Shown here one piece after another: positions 22,897-35,440 of a DNA stretch of 64,000 nt. A program made the translations under genes and the position numbers. Source of the DNA: Athripsodes cinereus (taxonomy: Eukaryota > Arthropoda > Insecta > Trichoptera > Leptoceridae). The stretch covers positions 1-64,000 of the forward strand of contig OX388315.1 in the NCBI GenBank assembly GCA_947579605.1, written 5' to 3'. The notes under the pieces are model-generated. The model ran no database searches, was not told where the DNA came from, and saw only the letters and a list, made by a program, of their open reading frames with translations. Each line of letters begins with the position of its first letter. Position 1 is the first letter of the stretch.

Positions 22897-23484
22897 CCTC
22901 ACACACACAGAGCGCATAATACACAATGCTCAGCTGCGCACGTCTATTTGAAATACTGTGAAATATTAAATTCCATTACACGACTAGAAACAGAGTGTTG
23001 TCACATCGCCCTGACTGACATGAAAGAGTGAAGCGAGAGACTCACTGTAATAATACCTACCTATCATGTTGAGGTGCTGTATATGTAGGTACCTACCTAC
23101 TTCACTGTACCTACATATATAGTATTGAGAGACATACATACATACATAGATAACACTCACTATGTATAGGTAGGTAGGGTATACACATAATTATTATTAT
23201 AAAGGCAACTAGGTACCTATAGGTAGGCAGATTCTACATATGTAGTAGGTATGTAGGTACCTATATGTATGTATTGTCTGAGATTCCCCGAAGCGAAGCA
23301 ATATTATTACTGTTCCTGGCATACATCCACAATTGCATTTGGTACAAACCATCATCATACTTACTCGTGTACCGGTACAAACTAATGTACCTACTTCTTG
23401 TTATTGTGCTATTTTGATTTTTAGTGGATAAGTTTGGCAATATTTTTATGATAATAATTGATATGTATATATCTGGATGTGCTT
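22738..23484. other. Intergenic sequence rich in microsatellites
   Basis: Contains an (AC)n tract at 22859-22889 with a further CACACA run, and repeated TAGGTACCTAC-type simple sequence at 23050-23280. No coding sequence. Confidence 0.7.
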
Positions 23485-23605
23485 GAGCCTCCCTCTTCCT
23501 GGGACCTTATCTATCGGGCTCTTCCTGTTGCGTCTGAGGGACCTCCCGACGCCCTCAGGTTCTGGGAGTTCCTTGGATGCTGTCGGGGTGTCAGGGTGGG
23601 CATGG
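23485..23605 (+). pseudogene. Possible LINE C-terminal remnant
   Basis: A GC-rich island reading EPPSSWDLIYRALPVASEGP then DALRFWEFLG before a stop. The final motif resembles the end of LINE ORF2 proteins after the zinc knuckle, and the composition contrasts with the AT-rich surroundings. The match is short, so it is offered as possible only. Confidence 0.3.
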
Positions 23606-24293
23606 GCTAGGAGTGAGGTGATTTAAGTAATACAACATTATGGCTGTAATAGGGCACAACATTGGCTATCTAACATTTTCATTGTGACATTGTATTAATA
23701 ATCTATACGTTATGCACACTTACCTACATACATACGAGTATCCAGTGTTTTTATTATTTCTGTTTTAGGTTTAGAGTAAAGTGATTGAAAAGGAAATTTA
23801 TAGAAGTTATTTACTATGTATTTAAAACATTAAATATTAAATAGGTGGGCCATAAGTCGCGATGCTCGCAGTTCTAATAAGTTACTTTATTTTTAAATAA
23901 TTTATAACACTGTTATATTTTCATTATATTTATTTAAACTCTAACATTTTCGCCCACTTCAATGGGCATTCTCAAGAGTACTGAATCAGTATAATGTGTT
24001 TTACAAAAATTGAAGGTGGTCACAGAGAGGGCAGAGGGGTGGGTGTAGGGATTGAAGTAGAAGGGTGGGGAGTGGATAATTTCCCAATGATTTTTCAAGC
24101 CAGTTTTAATAATGAACATAAAACATGACCCATCATGACAAAAATACATTTTTATTATTTTATTCGTCTGAGAGGTAATTTCAGATCCACATAATAATTT
24201 GCTATTAGGATAATATTGGTATGTACCTACATGAGAGTAGCTGGGCTAAGTAGGTAGGTACATGCATATATTATATCGTCGGTTTACAATGAC
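23606..24293. other. AT-rich intergenic sequence
   Basis: No frame or element end recognised. A G-rich stretch lies at 24010-24075. Confidence 0.5.
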
Positions 24294-24519
24294 AATCCAC
24301 TAACTCCACAAAAGTCAATTCAGAGATAATTGAAATATAAAGTTTGATGTTCTATAAAAACTAAACCACAGGGAAATTTAAAGAAATAATTAATACATAT
24401 AGAAGAGCCAACAGTTTTCTAAATCTAACATATAGAATACAATATATTTTTTTTAATTTCATAACAATAAACTTTAAGTTTAAAACGCCTCAGTCACAGT
24501 AAAATGGAGTTAGTGGATT
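24294..24519. mobile_element. Small MITE-like element with 15-bp inverted repeats
   Basis: AATCCACTAACTCCA at 24294-24308 and its exact reverse complement at 24505-24519 enclose about 195 bp of AT-rich non-coding sequence. The end motif AGTGGATTTTCTCTG recurs near 33972 and, diverged, near 36088 and 36171, so this end belongs to a repeated family. No clear target duplication was seen. Confidence 0.65.
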
Positions 24520-24698
24520 TTCTCTGACCTAAGTAGTAAAAAAATGTGTACACATTGTAAAGAGCTAACTTGTGAATAAAATAACTAAGGCAGTTATTTC
24601 GAAGGCATGCTAAAAAAATAGTGCAAAATAAAATTGGACCATCAGTCATGTCTTTAGGCATGAAAAATGAAGATTTTTTGAAGAAAAATTAGAAAATA

Positions 24699-25110
24699 TT
24701 ATGATTGTTCTTCACATTCACTCATACTATCGTCAACTGCAGCTTCTGGCACACAATCAATAGCCGAAGAAGAGTTTGGAATAATTATTATACCAGCCAT
24801 GGTATTTTTGGTTTTGCAAAGTATCATGAGATCTTTCTTCTTAGCGGCACTTATTGATAGAATTCTAGTGTAGGTACATTTTATTAGTTTGTTTGGGAAG
24901 AGAAGGAGCACTCTTACTGACAATCTTGTTAAATCTAGCGTATCGCTAAATTTCAATTCTTTAACATTGTATGTGGAACATTTTTGTTTCACAATCTATT
25001 TGATCTAGTAATTTTAAATACAGACATCCAGTCTTGGGAGATATAACTGACTGAAATTTCTTAGCCTTTTCAATGCTGCTGTGCATGAAATCTACATCAA
25101 TCTACGAATG
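24699..25110 (-). pseudogene. Unrecognised protein fragment, frameshifted
   Basis: Two minus-strand frames look like one broken coding region: first DFMHSSIEKAKKFQSVISPK (about 25095-25030), then, after a shift near 24990, KQKCSTYNVKELKFSDTLDL and LLLFPNKLIKCTYTRIL, ending in an acidic, serine-rich tail (DSMSECEEQS). Codon-like composition and a sensible acidic end suggest a former protein, perhaps of a DNA transposon, but I do not recognise the family. Confidence 0.35.
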
Positions 25111-25159
25111 TCCACTTTCTGTTCTATCGTATAAACATGTGGTGATGTTTGCACTATAT

Positions 25160-25316
25160 ACCATAGCGCGATCTAAAGAACAAGCTCTTTGAGCTTGGAG
25201 TAGTGGAGAATCCGTGGTGTGTTTGTGGGACGGGTGCACAGAGTGCGGAGCATATTCTCTGGGAGTGCCCCGAGATGATGGATGTTAGGGCATTTTTGGA
25301 ATTTGTGGAAACATGG
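25160..25316 (+). pseudogene. LINE ORF2 C-terminal zinc-knuckle fragment (left part)
   Basis: Reads DLKNKLFELGVVENPWCVCG then SAEHILWECPEMMDVRAFLE, a CxC...HxxxxC knuckle found at the C-terminus of R1/I/Jockey-type ORF2 proteins. It is cut at 25316 by the LTR retrotransposon; the frame continues at 33175 (VSRWDLLRQSG) to a stop. Upstream domains are missing. Confidence 0.65.
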
Positions 25317-27764
25317 TGTCGTGGTCCCTCCCACAAGAGGAAAAGAAAAAGAAAAAACCGTTGAGACCACATTGACAGGAAATAAATAAAATATATTTAT
25401 TTATTTCGACGAGAGAATAAATACGTATTTATCCTCTGAGTTGGAAGTAATTAAACTAAAAAGAATCGAGTTTATCCAATCTACGCAAATTTATAAATTT
25501 CTTTTCGCAATTACGTCTTTATAATATTCCGATTAAAATTTAATAATACAAAATTACTTTCATATCACCTACCTACTTATAAGATCTATGAATAATTATA
25601 TTCGTTGTGTGTAAAGATGTCATACGTACATAATAATATATACCTACTAGTTAACCCATATCATTCACACCTCACTATAATTAAAAATATTTCCGAACGT
25701 TTAACGTAAGACCCGTCAAAAGTGTCGGCCGCTAAATTCAACAATTTTCGTTTCTTCAAAGATTTTGGCACATGATATTCTAGTTAATTAATAAAAAATG
25801 CGTTAAGGACCTTTTCTACGTTGTGTTTACGATTTATAAAAGAAAATTTTATCAGTGGAAAACAAACAATAATTTCTATTCAGAAACATAAAAGCATAAT
25901 TTATATAACAATCAAAATTTAATTTTCTGTTGTACATAAAGGTTAGTAATTAATAAATTATTTCCTTTTATACTCTGCGTTAGCAAGTATAAAAGCCTTA
26001 CCTTATTGCTGAAAATACACAAAGAAAACAACACACAATAACAATCAAGAATAAATATCAAATTTTTTTATGTACCACAGAAATCCATGTTATTTGTTAG
26101 AAATAGTCAATGAAATAATATTTTATCAAACTTATGATTCAACGTTATCGAAAGTTTATTTCTGTAATTATATTACAGATTAGTTTTGAATGCAGTTTTA
26201 TTTATAAAAGGCATATGGTTTCATACATAAAATAGTATCTGTCTAAAGCGCCAGGGGCGCATCGAGATGAAATATTTTACTGAACCAAAGTTTGACAAAA
26301 TTCAATCACTGACTATTTTTGTTAATTTTAACAATAAAAATTGGTTTGTTAGTGAAAATGGCACCTGCCTCGCCAAATTCGATCTGAACACAGCCTTTCA
26401 TTCACTACTGTCAGCCTCATTAGTATACAATATGATAAATTAAGAGAATATAATACATATATATTTTCATGCAAAATAAAATATAATAATATAATATTTT
26501 CTGCGGAATTCGCTTAGCCTTGCGGCCATGATAACCGGAAGAAGTTTAATCACGAATTTTAATTTTTTCACGCTGGGTATCCCAGTATTCCACGCTGGGA
26601 CTTGTGGGTGTGGATGGTGGGACGTTAGTTTATGATATAATAAGAGATATTTACATAAAATAAATATGAGTTTAAAAATTCATGCTCAAGTTAGTATTCA
26701 AAATTTCATAAAAATAAAAATTTATTCAATGTTTCTGAGTCCGTCCCTGCTCTTATTATCAAGTAATGTCTATTATTTTAATTTACAAATAATATTAGTT
26801 ATCCAAATTTTATTAATTTGGGAAAATGAAATAATTAACAGTGACAGTCTCATAAACATATTCATTAAAACATTATATAAAATTCATCAATCCTTTGTCT
26901 ACAGAAATTTCACCTATTTGAGACTTATCAAACAAGAGTTTTGATACTCCAAGAAGAAAGGCAAAGTCGTAACGATAAAAATATCTATTACAAAATTTAA
27001 ATAAATAATAATATATAAAATTTCTTAGCTTCGAGTAAGGTGATTTTCTGCCAAATTCGCTGCTTCGAGACACTGAATTTAATGTAAAATTATAATAAAA
27101 TTTTAGGATGAGTTTCTTATTATTTCCATTGTGGAAATAATCACTAAAAGAAATATTATATTTATTACTCGGAGAAAGAAATGTCAACAACGAAAAACAA
27201 ATTGAATACAACACTGCTTTTATGATTTTAACCTCTCTCTCCTAATTCCAAGACAAAACTGCCCCGAATTTTGTTGTGACATCATTTTTATTAGTTCATT
27301 CCTTTGTCCTCACCACAAAAATACCTACTCTTTCACTCCTAGCACAAGCATCTACTTTTTTATGTAAACAACCACACGTGTCTCTCAATCCTTTCCTTGA
27401 AATTATTTTTATTTGAAGTATTTATAACTACATAACATATCAATATAAACAAAATTTAACCTCTTACCTAAAAGCAATTAATAGTTCAACAAACTTTCTT
27501 TGTTTAAAATTCAATTTGGTACTTTTCTTCACCCGATGTACTAATATCTACTTCCTATCATCTAAACACTGTCACGTGTTAAAATATTCAATGTACCTTC
27601 CTAATAAAATTATTTAATAAATAACGTACTATCTGAAGTACGTACCATTTATTTACCAACAAATATACTCCGAGTTATACATCCATTTACCACTTAAAAT
27701 AGTAAGTCGAGATATATTTAGTTTAATTTCAAACAATGTTTGTTAAAAAACTAAGACCATGTCA
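25317..27764 (-). repeat. LTR (3' LTR in element orientation), 2448 bp
   Basis: Left copy of a 2448-bp direct repeat with offset exactly 5410. It begins TGTCGTGG and ends CATGTCA, so it has the TG...CA ends of an LTR. I saw one difference between copies: T at 27687 against A at 33097. A TATAAAAG motif lies near 25989. Frames inside are shared by both copies and have no recognisable protein. Confidence 0.93.
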
Positions 27765-30726
27765 CGCCCCCTCAGAAAATTAATTTTCCGGGCTTGCATA
27801 AGGTGAGGAAATTATTTTCTTAAAAGAAATTTTTTTTAACAAACAAAGAAAAATATTTCACAACGCAATCAATATGCTACGCCACTGGCCCTAACTTTCC
27901 AATTCTCTATATTGATTAAAATCATTCACAATCCTATACCTATATAAACAACCACACACTTGTATTACCCACTATCCTATAATTAATTTGTAAACAATCG
28001 CATGCTTACAGCACTATACAAGTCAAATAAACCCATTTATAATTTCTTACCAAAACATTTTGTTAAAGTACAAATGTCTTTGTACTGACTCTCAAGTGGT
28101 TGGAATACACATTCAATATACATAACCGAATTATAAATAATAGGTATATATCTACCGTCCCACGTGTCAACCTTAGGTACATCCAAACACATGACATACG
28201 TACAGTTAATTCACTATAATTATTACTCTCACATGTTTTTATTTATACAAACTCCGTCGTATGTTATATTAATAGTATGTACCCAATATAAACTGATATT
28301 ACTATATCATATATAATAATACCGACCCTATTCTATAATTATGTATATCTGTTGACATAAGTATTAGTCAGTTTTTATATTGTACATAATTATTATCACA
28401 TTTCTTTTCCTAAACCTTTTTCCTTCACGATACTGATTTCTTTATGTGTGAACATAAATTTTAAAATAAATTTCCATATTGTACACATTCATATTTCTCT
28501 TCCATACATCCTATAATAAATTTTACTATGAAAACTCTCACGATCTAGTTTCATTTCTTACATCACAGTACCGCCAAAATCAACAAATTCACCCAATTTC
28601 ATCATAAAAAAATTGAAAACTTAATTAATCAGTTAAAAAAAAATAAATAACCCCTACCCCCTCATGACTGGAATTAACCCTGAAACTATTAATCATAATA
28701 GCCAATTACCAACTGATTATTTTTTTATGGTACCATACCACACTCACGCCGCATCCCAGGTGAGGCAGGCAAAGAGAAACAGATCGCCATGTTGATCCAT
28801 TCCCAGACACTCCCTTCTCTCTATCCACATCCACCCCATTCCTCAAACATTCACATCGATTTCTCACACCCAACACGCGACAGTCCTTGTGAATTTGATC
28901 CACGTGGTCAAGTCACGCAGTTCCGGTATGTCCACACATTTTACACCCTCCCCTTCAGACAAAAAAAAATACACTCTCTTCATCATTCTTACATTCCATT
29001 CATGTAATGCTTCATCAACCATTCGTCTCAATGATCACATCTCCACAGCACTCATTCCACTCTCATCCCTCCTCAGCCACGTCCATGTCTCACTAACACA
29101 CATGCCTAACACCTCATTCAAACACAGCACCCAAAGAAAAATAGAAAAAAAAATTCACACAACAAAAACCCCAGTTATAGCATGCAACTCTCCCCTTTCA
29201 AAAGACACATTACATATGCGCTGAAAAGCCATATTATTTCATGAAAACCAATCTGTTCCATAAATACACAAATACATAAATCGACTATAATGTCTACGCA
29301 CTATAATATTATATACGAGTAAGTATTTATATCTACTTACTGTTTAAAATATAAACTTTAGGTACCCATAAATTTTATGAATCCCACATTGATATTAACA
29401 TAATTATGTATCTACTGTCTTTCACCAACGTTCTACCTATATTGAAAAAACATCAGTAGGTACCTAGTATTTCTGTAAACATCGCTCGACAATTATAATA
29501 ATATTGTATAATACCATATAGGTACTTAATAGTCATTCCACTTAGCTAGCGACAATCTAATATAATATTATTATTAGACTCAGTCTAAATAATAATATTA
29601 TACAACGATCAAATGCGTTTTTGTTAAAATAATAATATTACCGACTGTACTCAGTTCACCGATCATACTTGTCGAAACCGAACAGTTTCTTTATCTAAAG
29701 TGATAAATCTACTTAACCCATCAGATCAAAACACATATCTACCCGCATTATTATACCTACAGATTCGTCATTTATGAAATAATATTATTTCATATTCATT
29801 TTGTTAAGATCTGAGCAAAACCGACATATTGAATGACATTCCAATATATATAAAACTATACATATCTAAAAAAAAAAATATTACTACTGACACACATCTC
29901 AACCCCATAAATTATTACAGTATTCAACAGTCAAAAACCCCATAAAATTCATCCTTCAAAAATTATTTCAAGGTAGGTCGTTTAACTCTCACATAACTGA
30001 AATAAATAACTAACAAAAAAAATGTTTACCATTCTATATACATAACATCTTAATAGGTACATATAAAAAAAACCCACGATCCACTTAATATCAAGATATA
30101 ATATTATTATCACCAGCTCATTCCTACTGTAATAATAAATTTATCTTAACGAGTTCGTTTTTGTAAAACTAATAATATATTTATAATTTCTAATAGATAT
30201 AAAAAAAAAATTGCTAACAATTTTTATTTAGTTTGCTCTCGATTCAATTAATTTAACGTATTTTTAGTGTTCATAATGTGTTCTATAATATTCGTCGTCT
30301 TCTGTCATCAATTTTGAAATGCAAGTCACCTCCTTAAAGGATAGGCAGAGAGTTCTAACATAATTTAAAGTCAAAATACTGGAAAATTTCACCGCCCCCC
30401 CAAGACAAAAAAATCTGCTTCTCGTGTAGAAACTCCCCTTCTCTTCCATAAGACTATTAATCTATCTCTCCCCCCCCACTCCTCTGTAAGACAATTAATT
30501 TAAAGATTGGATATTTATCTATTTCTTCCAACTAACTATACTAGCTCAAATCTATTTCTGCTATGACCGAATCTGAATTTTACCCTTGCAATGACAAAGA
30601 TAATTCTGGTCACACGCCATTTTCTGTCATAGCCTATGACAGAAAACTTTCCCTCGCTACATAGTAACCCAATGTCTAATGCCTGCAATGACAGACATTA
30701 TATCCTGGACAAACGGCACCATTTTC
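27765..30726 (-). other. Non-coding interior of the LTR element
   Basis: Contains no retroviral-type protein frame. In element sense it starts with the primer-binding-site candidate, then a leader with a 12-bp-arm palindrome (30620-30646) and several TGTCATWGC-like repeats. It also holds a 39-base near-palindrome at 29562-29601 and a captured LINE fragment (28730-29220). The plus strand is C-rich and G-poor in places, for example 28735-29220 and 30390-30480. Confidence 0.75.
28730..29220 (-). pseudogene. Decayed LRWFGHVERM-family LINE C-terminus inside the LTR element
   Basis: Base-level resemblance to 55140-55365: ACGTGGATCAAATTC, CGCGTGTTG and GCGGCGTGAG appear in the same order, and the frame DQIHKDCRVLGVRNRCECLR matches the C-terminal segment of the family. 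Stops and indels are abundant. It has the same orientation as the LTR element that carries it. Confidence 0.6.
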
Positions 30727-33174
30727 TGTCGTGGTCCCTCCCACAAGAGGAAAAGAAAAAGAAAAAACCGTTGAGACCACATTGACAGGAAATAAATAAA
30801 ATATATTTATTTATTTCGACGAGAGAATAAATACGTATTTATCCTCTGAGTTGGAAGTAATTAAACTAAAAAGAATCGAGTTTATCCAATCTACGCAAAT
30901 TTATAAATTTCTTTTCGCAATTACGTCTTTATAATATTCCGATTAAAATTTAATAATACAAAATTACTTTCATATCACCTACCTACTTATAAGATCTATG
31001 AATAATTATATTCGTTGTGTGTAAAGATGTCATACGTACATAATAATATATACCTACTAGTTAACCCATATCATTCACACCTCACTATAATTAAAAATAT
31101 TTCCGAACGTTTAACGTAAGACCCGTCAAAAGTGTCGGCCGCTAAATTCAACAATTTTCGTTTCTTCAAAGATTTTGGCACATGATATTCTAGTTAATTA
31201 ATAAAAAATGCGTTAAGGACCTTTTCTACGTTGTGTTTACGATTTATAAAAGAAAATTTTATCAGTGGAAAACAAACAATAATTTCTATTCAGAAACATA
31301 AAAGCATAATTTATATAACAATCAAAATTTAATTTTCTGTTGTACATAAAGGTTAGTAATTAATAAATTATTTCCTTTTATACTCTGCGTTAGCAAGTAT
31401 AAAAGCCTTACCTTATTGCTGAAAATACACAAAGAAAACAACACACAATAACAATCAAGAATAAATATCAAATTTTTTTATGTACCACAGAAATCCATGT
31501 TATTTGTTAGAAATAGTCAATGAAATAATATTTTATCAAACTTATGATTCAACGTTATCGAAAGTTTATTTCTGTAATTATATTACAGATTAGTTTTGAA
31601 TGCAGTTTTATTTATAAAAGGCATATGGTTTCATACATAAAATAGTATCTGTCTAAAGCGCCAGGGGCGCATCGAGATGAAATATTTTACTGAACCAAAG
31701 TTTGACAAAATTCAATCACTGACTATTTTTGTTAATTTTAACAATAAAAATTGGTTTGTTAGTGAAAATGGCACCTGCCTCGCCAAATTCGATCTGAACA
31801 CAGCCTTTCATTCACTACTGTCAGCCTCATTAGTATACAATATGATAAATTAAGAGAATATAATACATATATATTTTCATGCAAAATAAAATATAATAAT
31901 ATAATATTTTCTGCGGAATTCGCTTAGCCTTGCGGCCATGATAACCGGAAGAAGTTTAATCACGAATTTTAATTTTTTCACGCTGGGTATCCCAGTATTC
32001 CACGCTGGGACTTGTGGGTGTGGATGGTGGGACGTTAGTTTATGATATAATAAGAGATATTTACATAAAATAAATATGAGTTTAAAAATTCATGCTCAAG
32101 TTAGTATTCAAAATTTCATAAAAATAAAAATTTATTCAATGTTTCTGAGTCCGTCCCTGCTCTTATTATCAAGTAATGTCTATTATTTTAATTTACAAAT
32201 AATATTAGTTATCCAAATTTTATTAATTTGGGAAAATGAAATAATTAACAGTGACAGTCTCATAAACATATTCATTAAAACATTATATAAAATTCATCAA
32301 TCCTTTGTCTACAGAAATTTCACCTATTTGAGACTTATCAAACAAGAGTTTTGATACTCCAAGAAGAAAGGCAAAGTCGTAACGATAAAAATATCTATTA
32401 CAAAATTTAAATAAATAATAATATATAAAATTTCTTAGCTTCGAGTAAGGTGATTTTCTGCCAAATTCGCTGCTTCGAGACACTGAATTTAATGTAAAAT
32501 TATAATAAAATTTTAGGATGAGTTTCTTATTATTTCCATTGTGGAAATAATCACTAAAAGAAATATTATATTTATTACTCGGAGAAAGAAATGTCAACAA
32601 CGAAAAACAAATTGAATACAACACTGCTTTTATGATTTTAACCTCTCTCTCCTAATTCCAAGACAAAACTGCCCCGAATTTTGTTGTGACATCATTTTTA
32701 TTAGTTCATTCCTTTGTCCTCACCACAAAAATACCTACTCTTTCACTCCTAGCACAAGCATCTACTTTTTTATGTAAACAACCACACGTGTCTCTCAATC
32801 CTTTCCTTGAAATTATTTTTATTTGAAGTATTTATAACTACATAACATATCAATATAAACAAAATTTAACCTCTTACCTAAAAGCAATTAATAGTTCAAC
32901 AAACTTTCTTTGTTTAAAATTCAATTTGGTACTTTTCTTCACCCGATGTACTAATATCTACTTCCTATCATCTAAACACTGTCACGTGTTAAAATATTCA
33001 ATGTACCTTCCTAATAAAATTATTTAATAAATAACGTACTATCTGAAGTACGTACCATTTATTTACCAACAAATATACTCCGAGTTATACATCCATATAC
33101 CACTTAAAATAGTAAGTCGAGATATATTTAGTTTAATTTCAAACAATGTTTGTTAAAAAACTAAGACCATGTCA
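30727..33174 (-). repeat. LTR (5' LTR in element orientation), 2448 bp
   Basis: Right copy of the direct repeat described at 25317-27764, with the same TG...CA ends. Immediately downstream in element sense lies the primer-binding-site candidate; on the other side ATGG repeats the left flank. Confidence 0.93.
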
Positions 33175-33560
33175 ATGGGTTTCTCGGTGGGATCTCCTGC
33201 GTCAGTCGGGTTTACCCCGACTGAGGTAGGAGTGCTCTAGGATTGATTGTTGCCCATTGTGGTGGGATCTGTTAGGCGAACTCGTTATTTGTTGCGTTTC
33301 GTCCTGTCTCCCTTGGTGGAGAGTAGATATGGGTGGGAGTTCCTGTTGGGAGGGAAATGTCTTTTCAATACGCTGGTAATGGCGATTTTTGAGTCTCCTC
33401 TTATGAAAGCCCAATAACAAGGCTCTGAACACCTTACTTCGGCCATATTTATTGATAATTATGCTTAATTGTTATTTGTTTGGGTCTTTTGTTGGTCATT
33501 TTAGTTTATCATTGTTTATTTATTTATTGTTTATGATTGAATTTCACCCCCCTGAGAGGA
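33175..33560 (+). pseudogene. LINE ORF2 C-terminus (right part) and 3' UTR, with hairpin
   Basis: Continuation of the frame at 25160-25316 after removal of the LTR element: VSRWDLLRQSGLPRLR then a stop. A perfect hairpin with arms TCAGTCGGG and CCCGACTGA (33202-33224, loop TTTAC) spans the end of the coding part; such 3' hairpins can be recognised by LINE reverse transcriptases. The UTR ends in T-rich sequence without a clear tail. Confidence 0.5.
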
Positions 33561-34041
33561 GCATCGAAGACGTAAATGTAGCACAAAAGATAAGGACATA
33601 AGTTTAGCTTAGAAGAGCGGATAAATAGAAGTCCCCTGACTTCTGAGATATCCGGGTATGGGAGGGAGTCAATAATGTTTTATATCATAAAAGTGCAGCA
33701 ACATTTATGTTGCGGCTTTGGCCACCACATGTTTCAGAAAAAAATTATACCTCTGTGACATGGGTGGCAAAATGTTAATGTATTGGAGCAAATAAGTTCC
33801 TATTTCACAACTGCCTCGTTTCCCATTTAATTCTGTCCAACAAAAGCAATACGCAGCATTTGGTGGAGCAGACTCATAAATGGTGAGGTTATATAGACAT
33901 ATTTTTGGCTGCAATACGTTGGACTAACACCAGATGATGGTATTTGAAGGACAACATTCTACTAAAGATATTTAGTGGATTTTCTCTGTAGCAAAATTGT
34001 AATATTTTTCATAAAGAATCCTCAAAATATCCACTAAAGTA
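33561..34041. other. Non-coding sequence with MITE-end motifs
   Basis: Nothing coding. The segment 33968-34039 holds TTTAGTGGAT and ATCCACTAAA facing each other plus AGTGGATTTTCTCTG, an end motif shared with the MITE at 24294-24519. The mariner inserted at the TA at 34040. Confidence 0.5.
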
Positions 34042-34495
34042 AGGGGTGTTTCATATTGTTTTTCGTTTTTTGTTTGACCGTTACGCACCAACCACAGATA
34101 GTGGAGGGCCGGGAGTGATTTCAAACGCTTGATTGGTTTGTTAAGTTTAGGAGTGTTGGAAATCTTCATGGGCCCGCAGCGCGCATTTTACGTGCGAGCG
34201 TTTTATAAAAACACCGATTCGTACACTATTGTTCGACGTCTCTACAGGACATACTTTCATTTAATCACTATGAGAAATGTGCCAAGTGCAAATTTAATCA
34301 AGCATTGGATGCGAAAGTTTGAACCAGACTGGGAACATAATGACGGATAAATTTGGGCGCAAAAGGACATCGAGGACGAGCACAAATGCCGACCGCGTTC
34401 GCCAGTCTGTTATCCACGACAGTCACCGCGCGCAGCTTCTCTAAATTTGAACGAATTCACGGTTCATCGCATTATTCGCGATATTGCCATATGAT

Positions 34496-34851
34496 CAGAG
34501 GCCTGATTCAATAACACACTTTCACGTCACGTTCCCGCTCCGTTAACGTTCGAGTATAGACGAAGTTGCAAGCAAGTGTCAATTTCGTTGCTATGATACA
34601 CAATAGTTACAAAAATTTGGGTTAGTTGGAAGAGATCGCGCCTTTGCGATAAACTCGCCCTCTGTATATTGATTGTATGTAATTTTGATGTATACCTTTT
34701 ATGTAATTGTATTTTATCAATGTACAGTAAAGAATAAATAAATAAATAAATAAATAAATAAAAATTAACACTTGCTTGCAACTTCGTCTGCACCCGAACG
34801 CTAACGGAGCGGGAACATGACGCGAAAGTGTGTTATTGACTCAGGCCTCTG
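34496..34851. mobile_element. hAT-like MITE with about 85-bp inverted repeats
   Basis: Ends begin CAGAGGCCTGATTCAATAAC on the left and mirror this on the right with few mismatches. The arms continue through TTCCCGCTCCGTTA and GACGAAGTTGCAAGCAAGTG, enclosing a short core with a TAAA repeat (34735-34762). CAGRG ends suggest the hAT superfamily. No 8-bp target duplication is present (CATATGAT against GACATTTC). Related in layout to the MITE at 53082-53267. Non-coding. Confidence 0.8.
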
Positions 34852-35440
34852 GACATTTCTGGCTACAGTAATGCAAAAGTAGATCGGCTACAACCTCAAC
34901 ACATTTTTTCAACAAGATGGAGCCACTTCTCATGTAACAAGTGACTCCCTAGCTGCTCTTCACGAATTATTCTCTGAAAAAGTTATAAATCGTCGAGGAG
35001 ACATCTACTACCCATCGAAGAGCCCAGTTTTAACATCTGCTGGTTTTTTCAATAGAGCTACTTCAAAAGTAAAGTTTACAACCCTTTGCCACCCAACCTG
35101 GATGTTTTAAAGCAAAGAATCACAGACGAAATTATCGCCATTTTAAAAGCGGTGCTCCAGCGAGTGATTGAAAATTTTGGTGCCAAGCTTAATAAGTGTG
35201 AAGAAGTGGATGATGCGCACTTACAAACGGTTATTTTTCACAAATAAAATTTAAAAACCTGCTCTTTAATTTAACAGTGATTGTAGAATATTTTCTGGTT
35301 AAAGGGCTAAATATCACTACTGAAATTAGGACTGTATATAGGAGGCTGTAACTCACCCCAAATTTCTATTTTCTTTCTTGTATTGCACTTAAACACCTTA
35401 TATAATTGTTTGGTTTTAATATCACTATTTGATTTTTATT

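Larger units (their letters stand above)
25317..33174 (-). mobile_element. Young non-autonomous LTR retrotransposon with giant LTRs (LARD-like)
   Basis: Two 2448-bp LTRs flank a 2962-bp interior. The 4-bp target duplication ATGG is present at 25313-25316 and 33175-33178. Orientation is minus: a primer-binding-site candidate TGGTGCCGTTTGTCCAGG lies at 30721-30704, five bases after the right LTR, and a purine tract GAGGGGGCG lies directly before the left LTR (27773-27765). No gag, protease, RT or integrase frame was found, so it must borrow proteins from an autonomous relative. A 4-bp duplication fits Ty3/gypsy-like integrases but does not prove the class. Near-identity of the LTRs implies recent insertion. 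Confidence 0.88.

Noticed and set aside
26666..27214. Pairs of 92- and 113-codon frames in both LTRs
   Set aside because: They are identical because the LTRs are identical; composition is AT-driven, the two strands overlap, and no domain is visible.
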